The notes under the pieces are model-generated. The model did no database searches. It saw nothing but the letters and a program-made list of their open reading frames with translations, and was not told where the DNA came from. DNA of 64,000 nucleotides from JACJWR01 sp963752505 (GTDB taxonomy: Bacteria; Actinomycetota; Actinomycetes; S36-B12; UBA10799): the NCBI GenBank assembly GCA_963752505.1, contig CAVVYM010000003.1, positions 186,001 to 250,000 of the forward strand, given 5' to 3'. The translations under genes and the position numbers were made by a program. Shown here piece by piece: positions 25,426-34,237 of the stretch. Every line of letters starts with the position of its first letter. Positions within the stretch are counted from its first letter, which is position 1.

Positions 25426-26232
25426 CTACGTCTCCTCTTCAGGTGTTTCGTCGGCTGCTACTTCCTCGTCCAGCTCCGCATCGGGCACCACGAACGTGAT
25501 CATCTCGTAGCCGAGTTCGTCGAGCACGACGTCCGACGTCGGTTGGTTGGCGACCACCACGTTCTCGCTGTGGGCACCGCAGCCGTAGTCCAGGGTGACC
25601 ACGCGGGCGTCGGCTGGTGACATCGCGTTGGCGCAGACGCCGAAGGCCAGGCCGAGTGGACCGCCCAGATGCAGCAGCCACCCGCAGGTGGAGCACGTTG
25701 AGGTCGCGAACTTCGCCATCGGTGCTGAGGGCCCGCGGTCACCGGACCGCCACCGGTGCGCGGCCTCGTCCCGACCCAGCGCCGACATGACTCGGGGTCG
25801 TCCCAAACCCGGCTCCCACCAGGACGGTTGGAGATCGTCGTCGTCCGGGTTCTCGCCGTCGGCGGTGTAACCAGGAACTAGGCGTTCGTCGTCGGGGTCC
25901 GCCGGAATCACGTCGCCAACGCCGAGGTCGTCGGGCCGCAGACGTTCGCCGAAGGGCACCCACTCGGGTGCGACGATGGAATCGGGGCCGGGCACGAGCA
26001 CGACGTCGTCCACCGTCGGCGTGCGGGATTTCGGTGCGCGGGCGACGGTGACCGACCAGTACCACCCGCGGTAGGCCGGATCGGTGCACTCGAACAGGTG
26101 TGTGGCGAGGCGCTTCGCCTCCGCCTCGGCACCCAGGTAGGCCCCCACCTGGCCTGGGCCGGCTTCAGACTCGGCCGCAGCCCTCGCAAGGTCGATCGCC
26201 CGTTCGATGACGGGATCCAAAGTCTTGGTCAC
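25426..26232 (-). CDS. DUF3027 protein
   Basis: A 268-residue actinobacterial DUF3027 protein. GTG 26232 overlaps the stop of the DUF2530 gene (GTGA). Conserved parts are AIDLARAAAESEAGPGQVGAYLG, DPAYRGWYWSVTVARAPKS, VVLVPGPDSIVAPEWVPF, and a cysteine-bearing stretch (CSTCGWLLHLGGPLGLAFGVCANAMSP is split here: CSTCGW then GLAFGVCANAM) that could bind zinc. The C-terminus is highly acidic. Function unknown; the gene keeps company with serC, citrate synthase and cold-shock genes in mycobacteria. Confidence 0.85.
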   Translation of the reverse strand: MTKTLDPVIERAIDLARAAAESEAGPGQVGAYLGAEAEAKRLATHLFECTDPAYRGWYWSVTVARAPKSRTPTVDDVVLVPGPDSIVAPEWVPFGERLRPDDLGVGDVIPADPDDERLVPGYTADGENPDDDDLQPSWWEPGLGRPRVMSALGRDEAAHRWRSGDRGPSAPMAKFATSTCSTCGWLLHLGGPLGLAFGVCANAMSPADARVVTLDYGCGAHSENVVVANQPTSDVVLDELGYEMITFVVPDAELDEEVAADETPEEET

Positions 26233-26504
26233 GGTGTCTGATGGTCCTCTTCTGCGTTGGCTGTCGTCGCCGCCCGATATACGTTGCGGCGACGGATTAC
26301 GTACCACAGGCCCAAGAGCCCCAGGCCCGTGCCAACCGCGCAGACCCACAGCCACCAACTTGCGTCGGCGTCGGCTAGTTGGTCACGGAAGAACACCACC
26401 AGAATCAGTCCGGCGACAGCCCACAACACGGTACCCACCGCCACGGCGGAGACACCATCCGCGTCGACCGGTCGGGTCGCGAGGTCGTCGTCGGAGCTTT
26501 GCAC
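26229..26504 (-). CDS. DUF2530 membrane protein
   Basis: A 91-residue protein with two helices, VSAVAVGTVLWAVAGLILVV and WWLWVCAVGTGLGLLGLWYV, then a basic RRRN and an acidic tail. VGTVLWAVAG and the GLGLLGLWYV run are typical of DUF2530. First gene of a leftward trio with DUF3027 and DUF2771. Function unknown; its promoter region is shared with a divergently placed 28-residue membrane protein. Confidence 0.85.
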   Translation of the reverse strand: MQSSDDDLATRPVDADGVSAVAVGTVLWAVAGLILVVFFRDQLADADASWWLWVCAVGTGLGLLGLWYVIRRRNVYRAATTANAEEDHQTP

Positions 26505-26573
26505 ATGCTCAGGCTACCCGAGCGTTGTGCTCCGGTGCCCGCCGCTCGTTGTGGATCGCGTTACTGTGCTCAG

Positions 26574-26660
26574 GTGGATCCCAGGACGCGTCGGCTGATC
26601 ACGCTTGGAGTGCTCATTGGCTTGGTTGTCCTGGCGGCGTTCGCTGCCCTCGCTTCCTAG
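26574..26660 (+). CDS. 28-residue single-helix membrane protein, probably leaderless
   Basis: GTG 26574 opens VDPRTRRLITLGVLIGLVVL, continuing AAFAALAS and a stop. It is one membrane helix after a basic, Arg-rich N-terminus, so it should insert N-in. TACTGT at 26562-26567 fits the TANNNT -10 motif and ends six bases before the GTG, the spacing for a leaderless mRNA; there is no Shine-Dalgarno. Its 3' 47 bases overlap the end of the XRE gene on the other strand. Gene-likeness rests on composition, promoter spacing and the divergent setting next to DUF2530. Role unknown. Confidence 0.55.
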   Translation: MDPRTRRLITLGVLIGLVVLAAFAALAS

Positions 26661-26898
26661 CGATCTCGGCGGCTTCGCGCTCCAACTCGCCGATAGTCAC
26701 CTGGAGTTCGTCGGTGATGAGCCAAAGTCGGTCGATGGTCACAGCATGAACGCCGTTCTCGAGTCGGCCCACTGACTTGCGATCCCATCCGACGCGCCCG
26801 GCGAGGTACTCCTGCGACCAGCCGAGTCGTATGCGCCGTTCGAGGATCGCCTGGCCCAGGAAGTACCGGCGCCGCAATGCGCGGTAGTCATCGGCCAC
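26614..26898 (-). CDS. XRE-family HTH regulator
   Basis: A 94-residue transcription factor. The helix-turn-helix lies at residues 20 to 55: ERRIRLGWSQEYLAGRVGWD then RKSVGRLENGVHAVTIDRLW. The remainder is a short helix and a basic tail. It probably binds DNA as a dimer, with targets unknown. The 3' end overlaps a small membrane protein gene on the other strand. Confidence 0.85.
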   Translation of the reverse strand: MADDYRALRRRYFLGQAILERRIRLGWSQEYLAGRVGWDRKSVGRLENGVHAVTIDRLWLITDELQVTIGELEREAAEIARKRGQRTPPGQPSQ

Positions 26899-26981
26899 GC
26901 AACGAACTTGGTGCCGATCGCGGGCTACGTCAGTACCACAGTTGGTACATTTTGCGAGATTCGCAGCGCGGTTGCCGCGCC

Positions 26982-27464
26982 CTAGCGAGTGGGAAGCGTT
27001 GCCGGTCTCGCGGCGGCCGGCACACCCGCGGCCGGAGTGATGGGGAGCGGCTGGATTGGCGGAGACGTGGGCGACGGCGGCGACGGCGGCGACGGCGTTA
27101 CGGTGGGCGAGGAGGTCGGTGACTCGGTCGGGGTAGTCGTGGGCGAGGGGCTACCGGAGTCGGTAGGACTGCCCGTCGGGGTGGGGCTCGTGGACGGACT
27201 TGGGCTACCCGAGGTGGGCGACGCGGTGGTCGGTGTAGTCGGCTCCGGGAGCGTGGGCTCGGTCGGGAGCATGGTGGGGAACTGTTGCGGCTGCGGGGTG
27301 TCGGACTCCGGGCCTGTGAGCGCGAACAACGTGCCGATCGCCAGCCCGGCCACGGCCAACACCGCGATCAGCCCTAGGACCCGGCCAGCGGTGGTCGGCG
27401 GCGGTGGAGCCCCATCGGCGCCGGGTGAGTCCCCGGGCGTCGGCGGTAGCGGCTCGGTTGGCAT
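26982..27464 (-). CDS. Membrane-anchored Pro/Thr/Ser-rich protein
   Basis: A 160-residue protein with an N-terminal cytoplasmic Pro-rich part, one helix (VLGLIAVLAVAGLAIGTLFAL) at about 28 to 48, and then about 110 residues outside made mostly of Pro, Thr and Ser with TPT/SPT repeats. Such stalks span the cell wall and are often O-mannosylated in actinobacteria. No globular domain follows, so it may be a spacer or sensor. The plus strand is also open here as a Gly/Val-rich frame, which I reject. Function unknown. Confidence 0.6.
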   Translation of the reverse strand: MPTEPLPPTPGDSPGADGAPPPPTTAGRVLGLIAVLAVAGLAIGTLFALTGPESDTPQPQQFPTMLPTEPTLPEPTTPTTASPTSGSPSPSTSPTPTGSPTDSGSPSPTTTPTESPTSSPTVTPSPPSPPSPTSPPIQPLPITPAAGVPAAARPATLPTR

Positions 27465-27545
27465 ATGGCCAGGCTAGGGCCGAAGACCCGACCATGTCCG
27501 GCGGTCTGTTCCGAGCGCCGGAATTCCGCGCGGCTCCGAGGCGAC

Positions 27546-28666
27546 CTAGAGCCGCTCGACGACGTAGTCGACGCTAGCAGTGAGAGCCTCGACGTCGTCG
27601 GGTTCCACCGCAGGGAACATCGCGATGCGCAGCTGATTGCGCCCCAACTTGCGGTATGGCTCGGTGTCGACGATGCCGTTGGCCCGCAGCACCTTGGCCA
27701 CCGCGGCCGCATCCACCGCATCGTCAAAGTCGATGGTCCCGATTACCTGACTGCGCTTGGCCGGGTCCGTGACGTAGGGGCTGGTGTATGACATCCGTTC
27801 GGCCCAACCGTAGAGGCGAGCCGCTGAATCGGCGGTGCGAGCCGTGGTCCACGCGAGTCCGCCCTGAGAGTTGAACCAGTCGATCTGCTCGGCCATCAGG
27901 TAGATCGTGGCCAGTGCCGGTGTGTTGTAGGTCTGCTCGAGCCGTGAGTTCGATACGGCCGTTGCGAGGTTGAGGAACTCCGGGGTCCAGCGCCCGCTCG
28001 CCGTGATCTCCTCCACCCGGGCCAGCGCCGCGGGACTCATGAGCGCACACCACAGGCCGCCGTCGGAGGCGAAGCACTTCTGCGGGGCGAAGTAGTAGAC
28101 GTCGGTCTCGGCGATGTCGATTGGAAGGCCGCCAGCCGCCGAAGTGGCGTCGACCAGGAGCAGCGCGTCGTCGTCGGCTCCGGCGGGCCGGCGGGGGTGA
28201 TGGCGACGCCGGTCGACGTCTCGTTGTGCGGGGTGCCGTACACGTCGATGCCAGCCTCCGCGGCGAACTCAGGAGCGTCGCCGGGGTCCGATGTGATGAT
28301 CGTCGGATCGCCGAGATGCGGCGCGATCTTGGCGGCCTTGGCGAACTTGGAGCCGAATTCGCCAAACGAGAGGAACTGCGCCCGGTCGCGGATCAGGCCG
28401 AAGGTGGCGATGTCCCAGAAGGCTGTGGAGCCGCCGTTGCCGAGCACCACCTCGTAGCCCTCGGGCAACTCAAACAGCGTTGCGAGGCCCTCCCGCACGC
28501 GCTTGACCTGGTCCTTCACGCCCGCTTTGCGATGCGAGGTGCCCAGGTAGGTGCCGGACACAGCGGCGAGAGCATCGACCTGCGCCGGGCGAACCTTGGA
28601 GGGTCCGGCGCCGAAGCGGCCGTCGGTGGGCTTGAGGTCAGCGGGGATGGTCAGCGCGTCTGTCAC
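27546..28666 (-). CDS. serC: Phosphoserine aminotransferase SerC, frameshifted
   Basis: PLP-dependent transaminase making 3-phosphoserine in serine synthesis. The N-terminal part (TDGRFGAGPSKVRPAQVDAL, then GTSHRKAG, VVLGNGGSTAFWDIATFGLI) and C-terminal part (YYFAPQKCFASDGGLWCALM with the PLP Lys, then ANGIVDTEPYRKLGRNQLRI) match mycobacterial SerC closely but lie in different frames. Adding one base to the G run at 28193-28197 restores VAITPRRPAGADDDALLLVD and joins them into a protein of about 373 residues, the usual length. So this is either an indel error or a recent frameshift. GTG 28666 is the likely start, but its GGAGG is only one base away; the frame is also continuous with citrate synthase upstream. 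Confidence 0.85.
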
Positions 28667-29824
28667 GCCTCCGAGGTGCCGTCGGGTAGTCCGCCGTGTT
28701 GAGTTGGGCGGTATCCGGAGGGGGCGATCTCTCAACGGATCCCAGCCTCGCACTTGCTCGGGCTGGCGGGGCCCTGGCCCGATGTAGCGCGCACTCGGTC
28801 GGATCAGGCGCCCGGTGCGCTTCTGCTCCAGCACGTGGGCACTCCATCCGGCAAGTCGGGCGCAGGTGAACATCGAGGTGAACATGTGCGGGGGAACCTC
28901 GGCGTAGTCGAGCACGATGGCGGCCCAGAACTCGACGTTGGTCTCGAGTACGCGGTCCGGGCGGCGCTCGCGCAACTGGGCCAGCGCGGCCTGCTCAAGT
29001 GCTTCGGCAACTTCGTAGCGCGGAGCGTCGAGTTCCTTCGCGGTGCGGCGCAGCACCTTCGCCCGCGGGTCTTGGGCCCGGTAGACGCGGTGGCCGAAGC
29101 CCATGAGGCGCTGACCGGAGTCCAGCACGTTGCGCACGTAGCCGTCGGCGTCCCCGGAGCGCTCAATCTGCTCGATCATCCCGAGCACGCGCGACGGCGC
29201 GCCGCCGTGCAGCGGTCCACTCATCGCGCCGATTGCGCCGGAGATCGCGGCGGGCACGTCGGCTCCGGTCGATGCGATCACCCGCGCGGTGAAGGTGGAG
29301 GCATTCATGCCGTGCTCGGCAGCCGACGTGAAGTAGGCATCTACCGCCTGCACGTGCCTGGGATCTGGCTCGCCGCGCCAGCGCACCATGAAGCGCTCGA
29401 CGATCGTGGTCGCTTCGTCGATGCGGGCCTGCGGCACCATGGGTTGCCCAACTCCGCGCGCGGCCTGGGCGACGAACGACATGGCCATCACTGACACCCG
29501 CGCGAGATCCTCCTCGGCCTGGGCATCGTCGATGTCCAGCAGCGGACGCAGGCCCCAGGCGGGGGCCAGCATCGCGATAGCCGACTGCACGTCCACCCGC
29601 ACGTCCCCGGAATGCACCGGAATCGGAAACGGCTCGGCGGGGGTGGGGCCGGCGGTGAACGAGTTGTTGACCAGCAGGCTCCACACGTTGGCGAATGAAA
29701 CCCGGCCCACCAGGTCTTCGATATCCACCCCCCGATAGCGAAGCGCGCTGCCCTCCTTATCCGGTTCCGCGATCTCGGTCTCGAACGCGATGACGCCTTC
29801 TAGGCCAGGGACGAAGTCGGACAT
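28667..29824 (-). CDS. Citrate synthase (CitA type), running in frame into SerC
   Basis: Citrate synthase condensing acetyl-CoA and oxaloacetate. ATG 29824 has AAGGAG six bases upstream. Conserved blocks: GLEGVIAFETEIAEPDKEG, LRYRGVDIEDLV, EHGMNASTFTARVIASTGAD, SGAIGAMSGPLHGGAPSRVL, GFGHRVYRAQDPRAKVL, and RPSARYIGPGPRQPEQVRGW at the C-terminus, with catalytic His and Asp in the usual places. The expected stop after about residue 363 (near 28735) is missing; the frame continues through a linker of about 23 residues straight into SerC. A TGA lies one frame off at 28732-28734. Listed to the SerC start. It is divergent from pdxH. Confidence 0.87.
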
Positions 29825-29927
29825 TGGGTCTCCTTGCGAGGTTTGGGAGCGGGATCGCCGCACTGTTCCGGTTGTGATCCTACCCAGGCGTTTGCGGACG
29901 AGGGCAAAACTCCGCGACTATGACCCC

Positions 29928-30608
29928 ATGAGTTTGTGGCAGCCACCGGATCTGGCTGGGATGCGAGTGTCCTACGACGCCGGGCAATTGCGGCGGGCCG
30001 ACCTGCATCCGACCCCGCTCGCGCAATTCCTCAGTTGGCTGCAGGAAGTGACTGATGCCGGGGTGCCCGAACCGAACGCGATGATCCTGGCCACGGCGAG
30101 CGAATCGACCGGTGTCTCGGCGCGCACGGTGCTGCTCAAGGGGGCAGATCCACGCGGCTTCACCTTCTTCACGAATTACACCTCCCGCAAGGGGATGGCG
30201 CTGGCCGAACGGCCGCAGGCGTCGGTGGTGTTCCCCTGGTTCGCACTGCACCGGCAGGTGACCGTGATCGGTGAGGTGGAACGACTCCCGCCGCACGAGA
30301 CGGCCGAGTACTTCCGCAGCCGACCGAGGGGGTCGCAGTTGGCGGCGTGGGCCTCGCGGCAGTCGAGTCCGATTGACGACCGCCGCGTCCTGGACGAGCG
30401 GCTCGCCGAGTTAGCGCGGCGCTGGCCAGAGGGCGCGGAGGTGCCGGTACCAGAGTTCTGGGGTGGCTATCTACTCCGTGCCCAGTCGGTCGAGTTCTGG
30501 CACGGCCGCGTGTCGCGGATGCACGATCGGCTCCGCTATGAGGCCCTTGAGAGCGGAGGATCCCTAGACGACCCGATGATGTGGCGGGTGCAGCGGTACT
30601 CGCCTTGA
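29928..30608 (+). CDS. pdxH: Pyridoxine/pyridoxamine 5'-phosphate oxidase
   Basis: A 226-residue FMN enzyme that oxidises pyridoxine- or pyridoxamine-phosphate to PLP. ATG 29928 gives the family N-terminus. Motifs: PNAMILATASESTGVSARTVLLKG, GFTFFTNYTSRKG (FMN phosphate site), VVFPWFALHRQVTVIGEVERL, and the C-terminal EFWHGRVSRMHDRLRYE, all diagnostic of PdxH. It is divergent from citA-serC by about 100 bases; SerC needs PLP, so the neighbourhood may be functional, but this is inference. Confidence 0.93.
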   Translation: MSLWQPPDLAGMRVSYDAGQLRRADLHPTPLAQFLSWLQEVTDAGVPEPNAMILATASESTGVSARTVLLKGADPRGFTFFTNYTSRKGMALAERPQASVVFPWFALHRQVTVIGEVERLPPHETAEYFRSRPRGSQLAAWASRQSSPIDDRRVLDERLAELARRWPEGAEVPVPEFWGGYLLRAQSVEFWHGRVSRMHDRLRYEALESGGSLDDPMMWRVQRYSP

Positions 30609-30711
30609 ACCCCTTGTGAGCGACGTGGGGCGCCCGCTGCGGGCGACACGAATCCACGGTCGGCGTGGCGGCCGGAGGGGGCGTCAGTATCCATGCGAGA
30701 CTGAGCGGATT

Positions 30712-31509
30712 ATGGTTCGCACCTCCCGCCCGCCCGTCGAGACCACCACGGTGCTGTCGGTGCTGTCTCTCAAGGGTGGCGTGGGCAAGACGTCGTTGGT
30801 GCTCGGCATGGCGGGAGCCGCCGAGGAACGTGGAATTTCGACCCTCGTAGTGGATCTTGATCCACAGGCCAACGCCACGTCCGCGCTGGATCCGGTCGCC
30901 GCGCCGTACTCAATCTCAGACGTGCTGCACGACGCGCGGCCGGGGCTGGCGGCCGAAGCCATCGTGGCCTCCTGTTGGGGCCCCGACGTCCACCTCATCC
31001 CCTCCGAACGGGCGCTCGAGCACCGCGCTGCGGAGACTGCGCCCGGTTCGGAACGGCGGCTGCGTACCACGTTGCTCGGCGTGACCTCGAGCTACCGCCT
31101 GGTGCTCATCGATTGCCCGCCCAACCTTGGTGAGTTGACGCGTAACGCGCTGTACGCCTCCGACCGAGCACTGGTGGTGACCGAGCCCTCGTTCTTTGCG
31201 GTCCAGAGTGCCGCACAAGCCGTGGACGCCATCGAAGTGGCGCGCGCCTCGGGACACGACGATTTGGCGCTCACGGGAATCATCGCCACGCGGGTGCGGC
31301 CCAGATTCGCCGAGCACAAGTACCGGCTGGCCGAGTTGCGTGAGGCCTTTGGCGACGTCGTGCTCTCGCCGATCCCGGACCGTACCGCGATCCAGCAGGC
31401 ACAGGGTGCGTGCGTGCCGGTGCAGCGTTGGCGCAGTGCTTCAGCCAGGGCCGCCAGCGAAGCGTTTGATCAGTTGCTCGATGAGGCGCTTGCGCCCGTT
31501 AACCGATGA
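30712..31509 (+). CDS. ParA-family ATPase
   Basis: A 265-residue MinD/ParA ATPase. The deviant Walker A KGGVGKTS is near residue 21, VVDLDPQANATSALD carries the switch Asp, and LIDCPPNLGELTRNAL is the Walker B. Such proteins position chromosomes, plasmids or protein clusters by DNA-bound gradients. ATG 30712 is used; the frame is open earlier. The next gene encodes a ribbon-helix-helix protein in the place usual for a ParB-type partner. No parS-like repeats or origin were seen, so it is probably an orphan ParA for cargo or plasmid-like partition, not the main chromosomal pair. Confidence 0.88.
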   Translation: MVRTSRPPVETTTVLSVLSLKGGVGKTSLVLGMAGAAEERGISTLVVDLDPQANATSALDPVAAPYSISDVLHDARPGLAAEAIVASCWGPDVHLIPSERALEHRAAETAPGSERRLRTTLLGVTSSYRLVLIDCPPNLGELTRNALYASDRALVVTEPSFFAVQSAAQAVDAIEVARASGHDDLALTGIIATRVRPRFAEHKYRLAELREAFGDVVLSPIPDRTAIQQAQGACVPVQRWRSASARAASEAFDQLLDEALAPVNR

Positions 31510-31521
31510 GGAGGTAGGTCG

Positions 31522-31974
31522 ATGGCCCACAATCCAGCCCCGCGCCCGGCGCTCAGGAAAGCTCCAGACTCCGGCGTCCACCCCGCAGCCCCGGTTGTGG
31601 CTCCCGGGTCTCCGCCTCCGGTGGTGGAGCCACCCGCCCCAAAACGCACGACGCATGCCGTGACGCCCGCCAAAGCGCCGCGTCCGGCGCACTTGCGCCC
31701 AGTCGTCGGCTTGGGGGGATCCACGTCGGATGCCATCCGGCTGGCGCCGGAGAAGGGCGGCAAGAAGGGCGGCAAGAAGAGCACGAAGTCGATGTCGGCT
31801 AAGCAGCGCAAGAAGCTCGACAAGAAGGCACGCAAGCGGCACGAGCGGCGGGTGAGCCTGCAGGTTGAGGTGCCAAAAGAGGTGCGAAGCAAACTGCGGA
31901 AGAACGCGAAGGCCCGTGGCACCAGCGTCGATGACGTGGTCACGGCGGTGCTCGAGGGCTGGCTCGAGTCCTAG
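31522..31974 (+). CDS. Lys-rich protein with ribbon-helix-helix end, ParA partner
   Basis: A 150-residue basic protein. The first 70 residues are Pro- and Ala-rich and probably unstructured; then a very Lys-rich segment (GGKKGGKKSTK, KQRKKLDKKARKRHERR), then RVSLQVEVPKEVRSKLRKNA and a second helix GTSVDDVVTAVLEGWLES, which is the pattern of a CopG/Arc-type ribbon-helix-helix. It begins 12 bases after parA and so is likely its DNA-binding adaptor. Which DNA or structure it marks is unknown. Confidence 0.7.
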   Translation: MAHNPAPRPALRKAPDSGVHPAAPVVAPGSPPPVVEPPAPKRTTHAVTPAKAPRPAHLRPVVGLGGSTSDAIRLAPEKGGKKGGKKSTKSMSAKQRKKLDKKARKRHERRVSLQVEVPKEVRSKLRKNAKARGTSVDDVVTAVLEGWLES

Positions 31975-31988
31975 CCCAAGGGCCGCAA

Positions 31989-33455
31989 CTAGGAGGCGCC
32001 CGGTTGGCTGGCGGCCTTCATAGCGCGGTGCCGCTCGAGGGCCTCGAGGCGTTCGGTGGCGTGATTGACCATCGGCGCGGGATAGTCCGGCGCCAGCAAT
32101 GGGTGCTGCCACGGTTCGTGGGCTCCGGCACCGGCGAGGCCGCGCAATTCGGGCACGTAGCGCCGCACGTAGTCGGCGTTCGGGTCGAACTTCTTCCCTT
32201 GTGCGATCGGGTTGAACACCCGGTGGAAGGGGGAGGCATCCGTCCCACAACCGGCCGTCCACTGCCAGCCGGCGACATTGCTGGCCAGGTCCCCGTCGCG
32301 TAGCCGAGCCATGAACCACTTCGCACCCCACCACCAGGGCAGGTGGAGGTCCTTGACGAGGAACGAGGCCACCACCATCCGCACCCGGTTGTGGATCCAA
32401 CCCTCGGCAAGCAACTGCCGCATCCCGGCGTCCACGATCGGGAATCCCGTCCGCCCGGTGCACCACGCGTCGAACGCTGCCCGGGCTTCGGCACCGCTGT
32501 TGTAGACCATGTGGGTATCGAATCGCTGGTCCAGCGACTGGGTCGCCGAGTCCGGCCGATGCCACAGCACATCGGCGTAGAACTCACGGAAGGCGATTTC
32601 GCGACGGAACGCCTCGGCCGAGGACGATGCCCCCAGTCCGGCGAGGTCGAACAGCAGCGTGCGCGGGTGGATTTCGCCGAATCGAAGGTGCGCGCTGAGC
32701 TGCGAAGTGCCGGCGGTGTCCGGCCGGTCGCGCAGCTGGCCGTAGTCCGCCAGACCGTCGTGCCAGAAGCGAACCCAACGTTCGTGCGCCGCCTCCTCGC
32801 CGGCCGACGCCAAGGTTTCGCGGGGCTGCGGTGCGTCCAATTCGGCGAGCCGCTGATCGAACCATTCCGGATCCTCCCCGGCCAGTCGGCACCAGGTCAC
32901 CTCGGGTCGTCTCAGCGGGTGCGGGGGGTTTGGTGCCGCGCTGCTTGCCGGTTCCCCCGCAGGGGCACGCCAGCCATGACTCAACCAGGACCGGTAGAAG
33001 GGCGTGTACACGCGGTAGGGGGTGCCATCGGCCTTCGTGATGCGACCCGGGCTCACGGCGTACGGTGAACCGGTGGCCACGAGGCGGCGGCTTTCGCTTT
33101 CCAACGCGGCGGCAACTCCCGCGTCCCGGGAGCGGCCGTAGGGTCCGAAATCGGCGCTGATGTGAACCTCGTCGGCGTCTACTTCCTTTGCGACGGCAGT
33201 CACCACCGACGTCGGGTCGCCCAATCGAATCACTAGCGCGCCGGCCATCGATGTGCTGAGCGCTGCGACCGATGCGGCCAGGCGGCGACTGCGCACGGAA
33301 GCATCGAGCAGCCGTGGATCGACCACGAACAGGCCCACGACCGATCCGCCGCCGTCGGCCGCCCGCAGCAGGGCCGGATTGTCGGCCAGTCGAAGGTCCC
33401 GCCGGAACCACATGATGCGCGTCGGGCCGGCACCCGAACGGGCGTTCACGTTCAC
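31989..33455 (-). CDS. phr: Deoxyribodipyrimidine photolyase
   Basis: A 488-residue FAD photolyase that splits cyclobutane pyrimidine dimers with light. IMWFRRDLRLADNPALLRAA starts the N-terminal antenna-binding domain. The FAD domain shows SAHLRFGEIHPRTLL, FREFYADVLWHRPD, and the conserved WWGAKWFMARLRDGDLASN / GWQWTAGCGTDASPFHRVFNP block. GTG 33455 overlaps the stop of the DtxR-family gene (GTGA), so the two are translated together. Cofactor at the antenna site cannot be judged. Confidence 0.93.
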   Translation of the reverse strand: MNVNARSGAGPTRIMWFRRDLRLADNPALLRAADGGGSVVGLFVVDPRLLDASVRSRRLAASVAALSTSMAGALVIRLGDPTSVVTAVAKEVDADEVHISADFGPYGRSRDAGVAAALESESRRLVATGSPYAVSPGRITKADGTPYRVYTPFYRSWLSHGWRAPAGEPASSAAPNPPHPLRRPEVTWCRLAGEDPEWFDQRLAELDAPQPRETLASAGEEAAHERWVRFWHDGLADYGQLRDRPDTAGTSQLSAHLRFGEIHPRTLLFDLAGLGASSSAEAFRREIAFREFYADVLWHRPDSATQSLDQRFDTHMVYNSGAEARAAFDAWCTGRTGFPIVDAGMRQLLAEGWIHNRVRMVVASFLVKDLHLPWWWGAKWFMARLRDGDLASNVAGWQWTAGCGTDASPFHRVFNPIAQGKKFDPNADYVRRYVPELRGLAGAGAHEPWQHPLLAPDYPAPMVNHATERLEALERHRAMKAASQPGAS

Positions 33456-34141
33456 GGGGAGACGGCCTCCACGACGATCAGATCGGCTGCCCACCCCGGC
33501 AGTGAGACCCGCTGGGAATCGTGTTCCACGGCGACGTGACCCTCCTCTTCACCGGCGGAGACGCTGATCACTGCGCCGGGACGCACCGCAGCCGAATCGA
33601 GCAGTGCCATCATCGCCGCGTCACCTTGGAGGTGCTCAGCGATGCGTTGGACGCGCACCTGCCGCGGACTGCTGCTCAACTGGCCGCTCAACGGCCGCCA
33701 CGCGCTGGTCTCGGGCTCACGGTCGCCGAGTTCGGCGAGGCCGGGAATGGGGTTGCCGAACGGCGACGTGTCCGGGTGGCCGAGTAGTTCCACCAATCGT
33801 CGCTCCACGGCGTCGCTCATCACGTGCTCCCAGCGGCAGGCCTCATCGTGGACCTCGGGCCAGGGCAGTCCGATCACATCGACGAGCAGGCACTCAGCGA
33901 GGCGGTGCTTGCGCATCACCCGGACGGCGAGGTCGTGGCCAAAGGGAGTGAATGCCACGCTGCGGTCGGGGCGCAGCGTCACGAGTCCGTCGCGTTCCAT
34001 GCGCGCGACGGTCTGCGACACCGTCGGCCCAGACTGGCCCAACCGTTCGGCGATGCGCGCGCGCAACGGCGGGGTGCCCTCCTCCGACAGCTCGAAGAGC
34101 GTACGGAGGTACATCTCGGTGGTGTCGATCAGGTCACTCAT
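33452..34141 (-). CDS. DtxR/IdeR-family metal-dependent regulator
   Basis: A 229-residue transcription factor, the usual length for IdeR. An N-terminal winged helix (DLIDTTEMYLRTLFELSEEG, then RIAERLGQSGPTVSQTVARM, ERDGLVTL) is followed by the metal/dimerisation part (HRLAECLLVDVIGLPW, then CRWEHVMSDAVERRL, with the metal-binding Cys and His) and a C-terminal SH3-like FeoA domain. It senses Fe or Mn and represses uptake genes. Two CGTTAGC direct repeats (34165-34171 and 34177-34183) lie in the divergent promoter and might be sites, but this is weak. The photolyase gene follows directly. Confidence 0.88.
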   Translation of the reverse strand: MSDLIDTTEMYLRTLFELSEEGTPPLRARIAERLGQSGPTVSQTVARMERDGLVTLRPDRSVAFTPFGHDLAVRVMRKHRLAECLLVDVIGLPWPEVHDEACRWEHVMSDAVERRLVELLGHPDTSPFGNPIPGLAELGDREPETSAWRPLSGQLSSSPRQVRVQRIAEHLQGDAAMMALLDSAAVRPGAVISVSAGEEEGHVAVEHDSQRVSLPGWAADLIVVEAVSP

Positions 34142-34237
34142 GCCGTATGGCCATCCTCCGTAGTCGTTAGCGGTCACGTTAGCCGTAGTCTGCTCGACGG
34201 GTCCGTCGTAGTCGAAACCTGAGAATCGTTTGGGAGC

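Noticed and set aside
26989..27477. Gly/Val-rich plus-strand frame over the Pro/Thr-rich gene
   Set aside because: The minus-strand product has an ordinary TM anchor followed by a Pro/Thr stalk; the plus product is the mirror low-complexity sequence without any signal or fold.
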